Source: Actinokineospora alba (lineage in GTDB: Bacteria > Actinomycetota > Actinomycetes > Mycobacteriales > Pseudonocardiaceae). Taken from it: a stretch of 64,000 nt of DNA. Positions 40,887 to 53,400 of this stretch are shown here, piece by piece (position 1 is the first letter of the stretch; each line of letters starts with the position of its first letter). The DNA lies in contig NZ_SNXU01000001.1 of NCBI RefSeq assembly GCF_004362515.1, forward strand, positions 6,944,001-7,008,000, written 5' to 3'. A program made the position numbers and the translations under genes. Below the pieces are notes generated by a model. That model was not told the DNA's origin and searched no databases. It saw only the letters and a program-made list of their open reading frames with translations.

Positions 40887-42851
40887 CTAGTAGCCGATGT
40901 TTGCCAGCGCGGCCTGGCCGAGTCGGTCTCGCAGCTGGTGCAGGTAAAGGCTTCGCGGTCCGACAGGAGTGCCAAACGAGTCGTACTCCCCGGTCCCGGT
41001 CCGTCGATTCGCGCGGCAGCCGATGGCCCAGTTCCGTGCCCCGGGCGGACTGGAAATGATCATCGAGTCGCCCACGCAGTTGTAGTAGACCTGGTACGCG
41101 CCAGACCATCCATGCCCGGTCCCCGAGTTCCCCCGGTTGTAGGCGGCCATGCTCTGGGTCCCGCTGCGGCTCTTGTGGACGACGTTGTCGAACAGCGTTC
41201 CCACACCCCACCGGTGGTGCGGCCCCAACTCCGATTCCGAGTTCTCCGCCCGGCTATCGAGAAACACGTTGGGTCCAGGGGTGTTCCCGCCGGTCACGAA
41301 GTCGTGTCGGCCCGTGCTGGAGTACACCCGCATCACCAGGATGTGCGAAGCCCCCTCTATGTCGAAGGGGTACCGCCGTCCCCCGGTGATCTGCGACTTG
41401 TGATCGACGGACGCGCTGTCCTGAACCGTCACGTTGCGCGTCCCCCGCGTGAACACCACTGTCCCCTGGACGAAGTGCGCGGAGGTGATCTCCCTGGCCC
41501 AGCCGTCCCGGACCGCGCTGAACGCGAGCATCCGCTCCGCGTGTGCCTCATCGGTCGCCGAGGTGAACGACGACTCCGCCCGCAGGTACTCGACGCCGAC
41601 GTCGCGGACGCGGCCCGAGAACGTGTACTTGTAGACCGCGCCGCCGCCGAACTGGCTCTGGAACGCCTCCACCATCGGGCCGTCGAAGGTGAGCCGGTTG
41701 CCCTCGATCGCCGTGATCCGCCGTTCGTAGTGCATCGTGCGGCTCGCGGGCGTCCACGGACCCTCCAGACAGGTCGAGCCGCTCACGTCGGCCGTGTCGT
41801 AGGCGGTTCCCTTGCCGGTGCAGGAATCCATGCCCACCGAGTCGATCCACTCCTGGTCGGGGGTGCGGGCCACCACGACCTCGTCACCGACCCGGAAGCC
41901 CGACGCGTCCGTCACGGTCAGGGACTTCGCGCCGACCGGGACGTAGCTGTCCGAAATGGACTTCCGAGTGCCTGACACCTCGCTGATCGATCCGCTGCCC
42001 GCCGCCGTGATCAGGGTTCGCGGCGAAGTCCCGGTCGCCCTGATCACCGTGCTCTGCCCGGCCCCACGCAGCACGACACCGGACGCGCGGATGGCCAACG
42101 TCCCCGACACGGGGTAGACGCCCGCGACGAGTTGGACCGCACCCCGGAAGCCGTTGGCGTCCAAGGGAAGCGCGCTGACCGCGTCGATCGCCGCCTGGAT
42201 GGAGGCACCCGCGTCACCGGAGGTCGGCGGCTGCACGGTCCGCCGCGCGGCCACGACCGGAAGCGCGACACCGCCGCCGCGGTAGCCCACGGTGGAGAAG
42301 TCGGCGATCCGGTCGCCGTTGCCGTACGCGGGTGTGACGAGCCTGCCGTCCGCGCCGACGAACAGCCGCTGACTCTGCGCGGCGGCCACGTGGATCTCCG
42401 CTTCGGTCATCGAGTTCCACGCGTTCACCGAGTTGCCGTGCCCGAGGTAGCGCACGTAGCGCGCGGAGACATCGGTGAAGTCGAAGGTCTCCAGGCCCAG
42501 CCCGGTCCCACTTCCCCGACCTGAACGCACCGTGGTCCACGATGAGCCGTCGACCGAGGTCTGCACGTCGAAGATGGCCGAGCGCTGGTCCCCGGCGAAG
42601 AACGCGAAGCGCACCGACCCGACCGTGTGCGTGGCCGAGAGGTCGAAGGTGATCGACTGCCCGTCGCCGCTCGCCGACCATCTGGTGCCGGGATTGTGAT
42701 CAAGGGTGTTTCGCGGCGGATTGCCGTCGTCGGCGCTGGCGGTCACCGATTTCACCGACGCCGCCACATAGGCGACAGCGGCCTCGGCGGACACCGGCGC
42801 CAGGGTTCCGATGACAAGCGCGCCGATGACGGACAGACTGAGCACTCTCAT
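40887..42851 (-). CDS. Secreted discoidin-domain / right-handed beta-helix protein
   Basis: The 654-residue protein has a Sec signal (MRVLSLSVIGALVIG...AEAA). An F5/8 type C (discoidin) carbohydrate-binding domain (about residues 30-155) has NTLDHNPGTRWSASGDGQSI, FDLSATHTVGSVRFAF and YVRYLGHGNSVNAWNSMTEA. A pectate-lyase-like beta-helix (about 190-640) follows, with GDAGASIQAAIDAVSALPLD, VYPVSGTLAIRASGVVLRGA and WGVGTLFDNVVHKS. It probably binds and cleaves a plant or microbial polysaccharide outside the cell. The catalytic residues are not identifiable. It is a single-gene unit. Confidence 0.88.
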   Translation of the reverse strand: MRVLSLSVIGALVIGTLAPVSAEAAVAYVAASVKSVTASADDGNPPRNTLDHNPGTRWSASGDGQSITFDLSATHTVGSVRFAFFAGDQRSAIFDVQTSVDGSSWTTVRSGRGSGTGLGLETFDFTDVSARYVRYLGHGNSVNAWNSMTEAEIHVAAAQSQRLFVGADGRLVTPAYGNGDRIADFSTVGYRGGGVALPVVAARRTVQPPTSGDAGASIQAAIDAVSALPLDANGFRGAVQLVAGVYPVSGTLAIRASGVVLRGAGQSTVIRATGTSPRTLITAAGSGSISEVSGTRKSISDSYVPVGAKSLTVTDASGFRVGDEVVVARTPDQEWIDSVGMDSCTGKGTAYDTADVSGSTCLEGPWTPASRTMHYERRITAIEGNRLTFDGPMVEAFQSQFGGGAVYKYTFSGRVRDVGVEYLRAESSFTSATDEAHAERMLAFSAVRDGWAREITSAHFVQGTVVFTRGTRNVTVQDSASVDHKSQITGGRRYPFDIEGASHILVMRVYSSTGRHDFVTGGNTPGPNVFLDSRAENSESELGPHHRWGVGTLFDNVVHKSRSGTQSMAAYNRGNSGTGHGWSGAYQVYYNCVGDSMIISSPPGARNWAIGCRANRRTGTGEYDSFGTPVGPRSLYLHQLRDRLGQAALANIGY

Positions 42852-43108
42852 CGCGGCCTCGCAGGTAGACGCGGTCTGGTCACGGCAACGTAACGACACC
42901 GACCGATAGCTGACAAGGTTTCACGTTGGCCGGTTATTTACCGCTTTTCGATCAGTCGGCGATTGGTCCACCACATTCGCCGCGATTCCCGAGAAACGAA
43001 TCGGCGACCAGGAGAAACGCGCGCCGAGGCAGACCAATCCGGCAGTGAGAGGTCTTCGGTGACGCTCGGCCCATTCCGCTCCGGCCCTACACAGTCCAAC
43101 CTGGACCG

Positions 43109-44272
43109 GTGACGACCACCGCGCGCCTGTTCACCCCGGCCTTCGTGCTGCTCGGCATCGCCGACCTGGGCTACTTCACCGCCGTCGGCGTGGCCATCTA
43201 CACGTTGCCGCTCTACGTCACCGGACCGGTCGGGTCGGACACCGCGGGCGCAGGCCTCGCGTTCGGGGCGTTCGCCGTCTCCTCGCTCATCCTGCGTCCG
43301 TTCGCCGGGCGCCTTTCCGACCGGATCGGCAGGCGGGTGCCGCTCGTCGGCGGGGCCCTGTTGGCCGCGATCGCGCTGGCGCTCACACCGCTGGTCGACT
43401 CCCTGCCGATGGTCGTGGCGCTGCGCCTGCTACTCGGGGTCGCCGAGGCCGCGTTCGTCGTGGCGGGCTTCGCCGCGCTGGCCGACCTGGCGCCGCCGAG
43501 CCGGATGGGCGAGGCGATCAGCTACAACTCGCTGGGCCTCTATCTGGGTCTCGCGCTCGGTCCCCCGCTGGGCGAACTCCTGTTGGAGCACGGGAATTTC
43601 ACGGTCGCCTGGATGGGCGCGGCGGTAGTCGTGGGGCTGAGTGCGCTCGTCGTTCTCGGCATCGGCGAGACGCGCGCACCGACCGAGCCTGACAGCGGAC
43701 CCGTGCACCTCATCCACCGCAGCGCACTCGCCCCCGGCATCGGTTTCTGCACCTCCGTCATCGCGATGAGCGGCTTCCTCGCGTTCGTCTCGCTGCACGC
43801 GGTCGAGGTCGGACTGGCGGCCACCAGCCTGCCCCTGTTCGTCTACGGCGCGGTCGTCGTGGTCTGCCGGGTCGTGTTCGCCAAGGTGCCGGACCGGCTG
43901 CCCTCGCTGCGGCTCGCGGCGGCCGCACTGGTCGTCGTCGCGGCGGGCTTGTCGACCATGGCGCTCTCGACGACGCCGGTCGGCCTCATCACCGGCGCGG
44001 CGCTGATGGCCTTGGGCATCACGTTCAGCACCCCAGCCTTCTTCTCTGCGATCTTCGCGACCGCCGGACCAGGTGATCGGGGAGCCGCGGCGGGCACCGC
44101 GAGCGCGTTCCTCGACCTCGGACTCGGCGGCGGCCCGATCCTGCTCGGGCTCGTGGCCCGTTCGGCGGGCATCCCGTGGGCTTTCGGTGTCGCGGCGGGC
44201 GTCGCGCTGCTGGGGTGCGCGTGGACAGTCACGCTCCTACGACACAAAGCGACGAAGCCGACCCAGGTATAG
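43109..44272 (+). CDS. Major facilitator superfamily transporter
   Basis: The 387-residue protein has twelve hydrophobic segments. The loop 2-3 motif is RPFAGRLSDRIGRRVPLVGG (G-x3-D-x-x-G-R), followed by LRLLLGVAEAAFVVAGFAAL and GLYLGLALGPPLGELLLEHG (motif C, typical of drug/proton antiporters). A central loop separates the two halves. It starts at GTG 43109 without a clear ribosome site. It is a putative exporter of a small molecule; the substrate is unknown. Confidence 0.9.
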   Translation: MTTTARLFTPAFVLLGIADLGYFTAVGVAIYTLPLYVTGPVGSDTAGAGLAFGAFAVSSLILRPFAGRLSDRIGRRVPLVGGALLAAIALALTPLVDSLPMVVALRLLLGVAEAAFVVAGFAALADLAPPSRMGEAISYNSLGLYLGLALGPPLGELLLEHGNFTVAWMGAAVVVGLSALVVLGIGETRAPTEPDSGPVHLIHRSALAPGIGFCTSVIAMSGFLAFVSLHAVEVGLAATSLPLFVYGAVVVVCRVVFAKVPDRLPSLRLAAAALVVVAAGLSTMALSTTPVGLITGAALMALGITFSTPAFFSAIFATAGPGDRGAAAGTASAFLDLGLGGGPILLGLVARSAGIPWAFGVAAGVALLGCAWTVTLLRHKATKPTQV

Positions 44273-44442
44273 CCCATTCGGGTGAATGACACCGGCTGAA
44301 CAGCCCCTCCGTAACGGGCTCCTCCAAGCGGGCGACTACCGGCTTGGTGACTTGGTGCCGAATCGGGTCACTGCGCGGGAGCCGAATTACCAACTTTGAC
44401 AGCAGGCGTCGGGGGACGCTGTCGTCGAGGGGCGGTCTGGCC

Positions 44443-47400
44443 ATGCTGGTCACCAAGAAGACTCGTCGATCCACCGGACGGCGGGCCACCGCCGCGCTGA
44501 CCAGCGTCGCACTGGCCCTCTTCGGGCTGTTCGCGACGCCACCGGTCGCGACCGCGCAGGAAGCGCACGTGACCAAGCTGGTCAACGGGATCAGCGCGTT
44601 CGCCGACTTCAGCAAAGCGCTGAAGACCGTGGGCAAGTTCGGCGAGGCGCTGCCGGTCGTCGGCGTGAGCCCCGGTGCGGCACTGGGTCTCGACGACCTC
44701 ATCGCCGAGACCGTGCACAAACCCCTCAAGGACAAGGAAACCTTCGCCGACCTCGCGGGCACGTACCCGCTCGGGGGCGGGCGGCCCGGCACCCTGACGG
44801 TCACGACCAGCGACGTCGCGGGCGTCAAGCGGGTCGACGCGACCCTGCACCTGACGACCGTCGCCGACAAGCAGCCGATCAGCGTCGCCAGCGCGAGCCC
44901 CGAGGTCACCGTCTCGACCTCCGGCGCGGTGGACGTCACCTTCACCCTCGACGCGACCCTGCACTTCGCCTACGACGCCCCCCGCGACTGGTTCTACGTG
45001 GTCAAGGACGGCGCGTCGCCGAAGTTCACCGTGGGCGCGAAGGGGGCGTTCGACCCCGTCGAGCTGCCCACCGCCGGGTTCGGCATCCTCGGCGTCGACC
45101 TGAACAAGGCCGCGTCCCACATCACCGTCGAAGCCAACATGACGGTCTCCGCCGACGACCCGGACGGCGACGGCAGGCTCGCGCTGAGCCCGCCCACCGT
45201 CGGCACCGGCACGGCGGAACTGGCCACCGCGGGCGCGGCGGCCGGGCTGTTCCACATCGGACTCGCCGCCCCGGCGGGCAAGGTCGACGTGGCCCTCGCC
45301 TTCACCGCGCAGCCGCTCGCGGGCACCGCCGTCGGCGGCATCAGCGGCACCGTGAACGTGCTGTGGCCCGACATCGCCACCGGCTCCCCCACCGTGAGCG
45401 TCACCGGCCCGGACCTGGCGCAGCTGACCCGGTTCACCACGCTGAGCCCGCGCGACCTGGTCGAGGGCCTGAGCCACCTGGCGAGTTCGATCGAGGCCAT
45501 CCAGCGCGCCCAGTGGGGCGACGCCGCGAAGCCGATCGGCAACGTGAACCTGCCCTTCATGCGTGGCACCTTGGCCGACGCGGTCAAGGCGAGCGGCGTG
45601 CTGGCGAGCTTCGTCGAAGCCAACGTGTTCAAGCCCGAGGAGGACAAGGCCAAGGCGGGCCTGCCGAAGTTCACCTCCGTGCAGGAGATGTTCAAGCTGC
45701 TCAACGTCGGGCCGATCACGGTGACCGGGGTGGCGTTCCACGACACCACCAAGAAGCTCGAGTTCACCCTGACCATGAAGCAGGACGCGCCCACCGACCC
45801 GGCGCAGCTCAACGCGCAGTCCGCGCTCACCTCCGGACAGGGCTCGAACGTCTCCTACGAGGCGAACAAGCTCAAGCACCTCAACAAGGGCAAGGACTGG
45901 GCGGTCGACTTCTTCAAGGGCCGCATCGTCTCCGCGGGCACGTCCCAGGGCGTGGTGAAGTCCAACACCGTCGACGAGCTCACGCTCGAAGAGGCCTGGA
46001 TCGGCGGCACGCCCGCACCGGGCGCGGCCTACAAGATCACCTCACCGGACCCGATGATCGGCCAGGTCTCCTTCGGCGATCTCTTCAGCGGCAAGGGTTT
46101 GCGCGACGCCAACGCGCTCACCGCGAAGGCCACGGTGAAGCCGAGCTACGAGGCCAAGGCCACGCTGGTCCTCGACCTGCGCGACCCGATCAAGGGCGAC
46201 GCCTGCAAGCCGCTCGACCCCGACGCGGCCGCGGGCGGCTGCCCGTTCGCCGACAAGAACCCCGACGGCACCACGACCCTGGTGTCGAGCCTGCCCCGCA
46301 CGCCGGACCGGTTCCTGCTGCGCACCGGCGGAGACCTGCTCAAGGCCGACGCCCCGGTCGACACCGCGATCGACGTCAACGGCAGCGTCGGCTACCTCAA
46401 GGTGCACCTGTCCGGCGAGCTGAAGCTGTCCAAGAAGGACGGTTCGGCGAACATGCTCACGGTGGGCCTGAAGAAGGTCGGCGACGCCGACGGCGACCTG
46501 CCGCTGTCGCAGGTCTTCCCGAAGCTCGTCGACGACCTGTCCACCCCGGCCAAGGAGCCGGAGAACCTGCTCACGATCGCCGTCGGCGGCAAGGCGAGCG
46601 CCACGGTCTCGCTCGACGTCCCCGGCATCACCGACTTCTTCGGCGGCCCGGTCAGCGTCGGCATCACCATGCCCGACATCACCGACCCGGCGACCGTGCA
46701 GTTCACCGGCCTCGACGCGCTCGACAAGGCCAAGGCGTTCGACTTCGACCCGAACAACCCGCGCGCCATGTTCGGCCAGATCATCAAGGCGCTGCAGGTC
46801 CTCAACAGCTCACTGAAGGTCGTCGACGGCGACGGCGCGGTGAAGTCCGCGCTGACCACGCCGCTGCCGATCGTCGGCAAGTCGCTCTCGGACCTGCTGG
46901 GCAGCGCCGAGACCGGCGGCGGTCCCACCGTCTCCTACAGCAACGAGACCTTCAACGGCACCACCCTCGGCGTCATCACCGACACCAGCCGCGAGGGCGC
47001 CACCGCGTTCACCGACGACCTCGAAGGCCGGGCCGTGCTCGTCGGCACCCAGCCCATGATCGTGGCGCTCGCCGACACCGGCAACAAGCGCCTGCTGCTC
47101 ACCCAGCCGTGGGCAACGGCACCCGCGAAGGGCACCGCGTACACCTTCCGCAGCCCGCTGGAGGACGCGGTCGACAAGCTGACCGCCGCTCCCCCGGACT
47201 ACCTGCAGGACCTCGTCACCGTGCTGAACGACGCGCTGCCCGAGGGCAGCGGGATCTCCTTCGCCTACAAGGTTGTCGGCACCACGCCGTCGATCGTGCT
47301 CAACGTCGACATGAAGCGGAAGGTCGCGACTTCGCAGCCGGTCCGGTTCTCCTTCACCGACAACCTGGGCACCGGCCGGTCGCTGGTCGCCGCCGAGGGT

Positions 47401-50400
47401 GAAGCGACCGCGAACCTGGCGCTCACCGGCTCCACCAAGATCGGCTTCGTGCTTCCGCTGGCCGCGGGCGCGGGCCCGGCCGACGCCGCCGGGCTGTCCG
47501 TGCTACCGGATTCCACTGTGGACCTCACCGCGGACGGCGGGATCACCGGGGTGGTCAAGTCCTCGATCGGCCCGCTGTCCATCGCGCTCGGCAACCCCGC
47601 CGGGCCCGAGCGGGCGGTCGCCAAGGCGCACTACAACGCCCACCTCGGCTACGGACCCGGTGGCACCACACCGGTCCCGCTGTCGGACTTCGTGAAGAAC
47701 GTGTCGCTGACCCTCAACGGCGACAACAAGCCGGTCACCTGCGCGGGCGACCCGGCGGCCGGGACCGACCTCGCGTTGTGCGCGGTCATGCCGGTCTACG
47801 TCAGCGCGAACAACGTCAACTGGAACAAGCTGTCCGCGCCCTCCGACTCGTTCATCGTGCGCCTGCCGCGCACCGGGAACCTGGCCGACGCCTTCGCGTT
47901 CACCCCCGACCTGCCGGGCGGAGTCAAGCGCTTCGACATGCCCTCCAATCTCGCAGAGGAGATCGCCAAGGCGTTGCTGGACTTCTCCCAGTTCGGCGAC
48001 GGCATGGAGAAATACCTGGCGATGATCGAGGCGGCCCTGCGGCTGGCCGCGTTCGACGGCAAGCTGCCGCTGGTCGGCGACGACATCCAGCAGGGAGCCG
48101 ACGAGTTCGGCAAGCTGCGCGCCAAGATCCAGGAGGCGATGAAGCAGATTCCGGGCGGTGGTCGGGTCGCCAACACCACCGAACTGACCAACTGGGTCAA
48201 CAACCACCTCAAGCCCGCCGTCGGTGACACGCTCACGGTCGGGTTCAAGTGTGAGGCGGTACTGCAGCCCGCGACCTCGCCGACCGCGTCGGCGCAGGGC
48301 ACCAAGGGCACCACCAAGTACCGCTACGGCGTCGTGGCCACCGCACAGGGCCAGGACGCGCCACCGGCACTGATCGAGGTGCTCGACGGCAACGCCACCA
48401 TCAGCGACTCGAACTTCAACCGGCTCACGTGGGTGAAGTCGCAGTACGCGACCGGATACAAGATCATCCGACTGGCCGACTTCAACAACCCGGCCAGCTG
48501 GAAGGTCGTCGCCGAACTGGGCAAGGACGCGACCAGCCACGACGACAAGGTCGTCACCCCGGCGGGTGCGAACTACGTGCCCGCGACGACCAACCCGAAG
48601 CTGGCCGACTGCCCGGACGGCGCCGCGCTGCAGGACATCACGGGCGCCACCTTCACCTTCGACGTGTGCGCGAACAAGATCGTGCCTGGCGACCCGTGCA
48701 CCAAGGAACTGCCTGGCCTGAGCAGGCCGCTGGACATCGGCATCCCTGGCCTGTCCCTGCGTGAGGCCGCCGACCCGGGCAAGCGCACCGGGGTCACCGC
48801 GAACCTGGCCTACCGGCTGCACGTCAAGGTCGGCGTGGACAAGGCCAGCGGCTTCTTCGTCGCCACCCAGGACGCGACGCTGCCCGAACTGGGCGTGAAG
48901 CTCAGCTTCACCCTGCCTGAGGCGATGAAGGCGCAACTGGCCTTCCTGGAAGTCGACGTCAAGCAGCACCCCGGCGGCGTGACGGACCTGTTCACCGGGA
49001 CGTTCTTCGTCGACCTGCACAAGAAGGGCGGCCCGAGCTGCGTCAAGGGCTGCCCGGGAACCAACGACGACCGCATCGCCCTGGCCGACCTCGCCGACCT
49101 CGACGCGGTCACCGACGTCTCGCTCGCGGCCAAGGTCGGCATCGACTGGGACTTCAAGGTCAGTGCCGACTCCGCCCTGCCCGGCATCTCCGGCTGGTTC
49201 CACCTGGACTGGGAATGGAAGCTGGGGCAGAAACCCGGCGAGGGCACACCGAACATCGCGTTCAAGAAGGTCACGCTGAACGCGGGCGATTTCCTCGGCT
49301 CGGTCCTCAAGCCGATCGCGGAGAAGATCGCGCTGTTCACCAAGCCGATCCAGCCGGTGATCGACCAGCTCTACGCCCCGATCCCGGTGCTGTCGGACCT
49401 CTCACGTGCCGTCGGCGGCGGTGACGTCAACCTGGTCACCATCGCCAAGTCGTTCAGCACGATCGCGGGCGGGCCGGACCTCGAGTTCGTCGACCGGATC
49501 CTGCAGACGATCCAGTTGGTGAACAAGCTCGCCCAGAGCGGCGGCGACGTCGAGATCGGCGACTTCACCGTCAACGGGGAAGCAGCCAAGACGACGGTGA
49601 ACTCCCCGGACAACGCCGCCTCGCTCATCAGCGGCAGCACGCCCGTACCCGGTGATCTGGCAAGCCGGATCGACCTGGCGGGCAGCGGCGAGGACGTGCT
49701 CGGCGCGGACAAGGCGGGCGGCAAGGCGGGCTTCAGCTTCCCGGTCCTCAGCGACCCCACGAAGCTGTTCGGCCTGATCATGGGCCAGGACGTTGACCTG
49801 ATCAAGTTCGACTCCGGCCCGCTGCGCCTGGCGTTCTCCTACAGCCAGTCCTTCGGCCCGGTCTACGCCCCGCCGCCGGTGCTGGTGAACATCTCCGGCA
49901 GCGCGTCGGTGGAGGCGCGGTTCCGCGCGGGCTTCGACACCTATGGCATCCGCAAGGCCGTGGAGGCGGTGCAGGCGGGCCGGGACATCCCGGTGACGAT
50001 CCTCGACTCCATCTACCTGGAGACCGTCGACGACGCGGGCAAGCCGCTGCCGGTGGTCACCTTCCGCGGTGAGCTGGCCGCGGGCGCCGCGGTGAGCGTC
50101 GTGCTCATCGAGGTGGGCATCAAGGGCGGTGTGGCGCTGACCATCAGCCTGAGCTGGGCGGACCCGAACAACGACGGCAAGTTCCGGTTCTTCGAGTTCT
50201 CCAAGCTGGCACTGCAGAACCCGATGTGTCTGTTCAACATGGACGGACGGCTGAGCCTGTTCCTGAAGGTCTACATCACCCTCGGGTTCTCCCCGTTCAG
50301 CGTGTCGTTCGACTTCACCCTGGCCGACATCACCTTGCTCGACTTCTCGGTGAAACCGAACTGCACACCGCCACCACCGAACCTGGCCGATCCAAGCGGC

Positions 50401-53400
50401 ACGACGCTGCTCCTCAATGTCGGCAGTCGGACGTCCGAACGTGGCGACGCCGCGTGGAAGGACCGCACGGCCGAGGAGAAGTGGACGGTCACCCAGCTGG
50501 TCAACAAGGACGGGTCGTTCCGGGGCTTCGCGGTGAGCGCGCTCGGATTCCGCGAGGAACACCTCGACCCCAACCTGACCAAGGTGTCCGGCAACGCCAC
50601 GGGCGACACCGGGAAGCGGATCTTCGTCTTCCAGGGTGACGCCGACAAGAGCGAGGCGGGCCAGGACAAGGCCGCCGAGGCCAAGCCGTTCGACAAGGAA
50701 GTCGAACTCACCGGCGGCAGCGGCGACGACTCGGTCAAGACCAGCATCGGCAAGGCCACCATCAACGGCGGCCCGGGCAAGGACCAGATCACCACCGGCG
50801 ACGTGCACAGCGCGTTCGGCGGCAAGGGATCGGTGACGGTCAACGGTGACGGCGAGGACGACACGATCACCGTCGGCGGCGCGGGCAACACGGTCAACGG
50901 CGGCGGCGGCATCGACCGCATCGCCGTGGGCCTCGGCGAGAACACCGTCAACGGTGGCGACGGCGACGACGTCATCGGTGTGGGCGCCGACAGCCCGCTG
51001 GCCGCGAACAACCCGGGCAAGTCGCAGTACGTGGCGCAGAAGAACATCATCATCGGCGGCCACGGCAGCGACCGGATCTCCGGCGGCTCGGGCGGCGACG
51101 TCATCTACACCGGGCAGAAGCTCGGCGTACCCGCCGACGACACCGGCGTGGACGAACCGGGTCACCCGGACAAGACGGTCGTCGAAGGCAAGATCGTCGA
51201 CGCGACCAACACCGTCAACACCGGCACGGGGTCGGACACCGTGTTCGGCAGCCAGGGCTTCGACTTCGTCACCGGCGGGTCGCTGCTCAGCCAGGTCGAC
51301 GACATCCGCGGTGGCGGCAACAAGGACGTCCTCACCGGCGGTTTCGGCAAGGACAAGGTCTACGGCGGACCCGGTGACGACTACGTCATCGCCGAGCCGT
51401 CCGATGTCGGCGCCGAGACCAGCACCGGTGTGTTCGGGCCGGAGCGGTCGGTCAACCACCGGACGCTGCCCGCGAACGTGGCTCCGCAGTCGAAGCTGCT
51501 GGTCGGCGGCTACGGCAACGACCACGTGATCGGCGGCGACGGCGGAGCCGAGATGTTCGGCGACAAGCACGCGAACCCGTGCGCGCCACCGAGCAACGAC
51601 CCGGAGTCCAAGCCACCGGCGGAGCCGGAGGACAGCCAGGACGGCCGTGACCTGATGACCGGCGGCGCCGGTGTCGAGACGGCCGCGGCGGGTGGCAAGG
51701 CCGACCAGGTCGACCTGCGGTCCAACGCCGACCTCGGCTGCGGGCAGCGCGACGACGACGTGATCGCGGGCGGCAACGACAACGACAAGCTGTACGGCGG
51801 GCACGGAAAGGACACCGCCTACGGCGACTCGGGCAGCGACTCGGTCTACGGCAACGATGACGACGACTCCCTCTATGGCGGCACGCAGAACGACTTCATC
51901 GAGGGCAACAACGGCTCCGACCACGCCTTCGGCGGCGGCGGTTCCGATGTGGTCGTCGGCGGCACCCGCAAGGCCGGTGAGCCCGACAGCGGTGGCGACC
52001 ACCTCTACGGTGACGCCGAGAACGACCTGCTCATCGGCGACAACGGCAGCGGCGACGCGGTCGCGGGCACCGGCGGGCCGTTCGACCTCGACGGCGCCAA
52101 CGCGGCGGCCGGTGGTCCGGACTTCATCTTCGGCGGCGACGCCGACGACCGGGGCTTCGGCGGCCTGGCGCACGACGAGGTGTCCGGCGGGGCGAACAAC
52201 GACTACCTGGAAGGCAACAACGCCGACGACGTCATCCACGGCGACGGCGGCGAGGACCGGGTGGTCGGCGGCAGCGCCGAAGTGGCGTCCACTGTGGACA
52301 ACCACAAGGTGGGCAGGCCGGACGTCGGCGACAAGCTCTTCGGTGACGGCGGTCCCGACCTGATCACCGGTGACAACGCGGTCCTGTCCCTTGTGGACGG
52401 AACGCAGGCGTCGCCGATCACGCTGGGCAGGCAGTTCGCCAAGGCGCACAAGGTCGAGCTGCTCGACCTCGGCTACGCGCCGACCGCCGGCACCTCCGGC
52501 GGCGACGTGATCAACGGCGGCGGCGACCAGGACGTGATCTCCGGCCAGGGCGGCGAAGACGCGATCGCGGGCGACGACGCTGACGACTACGCCGAGGGCG
52601 GACCGGCGCGCGACACAATCTCGGGCAACGGCGGCCAGGACGACCTGGTCGGCGGCAGCTCGACGGAGGAGGCGCCGGGCGTCGGACAACCGGACGTCGG
52701 CGACCTGATCCACGGCAACGCGGAACAGGACTTGGCTTTGGGTGACAACGGTTCACTGGTCCGCTTCGGGCCGCCGAGCAGGCTCACCCAGGAACGCGGG
52801 ATGACCGGCCGGGCGATCGTGCTCCTGGACCTCGGCCTCACCCCGCACGCCGACTCCTCCGGCGGTGACGAGGTCTTCGGCGACGACGGCACCGACGTCC
52901 TGCTCGGGCAGGGCGGTCCGGACCGGCTCCAGGGCAACGCCCACGACGACTATGTCGAGGGCAACCAGGGGGTCGACTGGATCGAGGGCGACAGCGGCAA
53001 CGACGACCTCGTCGGCGGCAGCAGCACTCCGCTCTCAGGTTCCGGTGCCACGACCTCCGGTCAGCAGGACGCCGCGGACGCTCTCTACGGCGGCCCCGGT
53101 GACGACATCGGCATCGGCGACAACGGTGTCGTGCTGCGGCCCGCGGCCGGTGAGGTCCCGACCAGGGCGACCCAGCGGCTGGCCACGGCGGGCGGCAACC
53201 CGATCACCGGGCGGATCATCCAGCGCTACGACCTGGACAACGGCGGCGTGCTCAACGCGCCCGCAGGCGACCGGTTCGGCGACGACCGGGTGTCCGGTGG
53301 GTCCGGTGTGGACGTGCTGTGGGGCCAGGACGGCGGGGACTTCCTCTCCGGCGGCGGCCAGGCCGACTACCTGGAAGGCAACGGCGGCAACGACATGCTG

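Noticed and set aside
49402..52713. Very long minus-strand open frame opposite the giant protein (1,103 codons)
   Set aside because: It is a shadow of a GC-rich plus-strand gene: Val/Ala/Arg-rich, with no start context and no known motif. The plus frame has signal peptide and RTX motifs.
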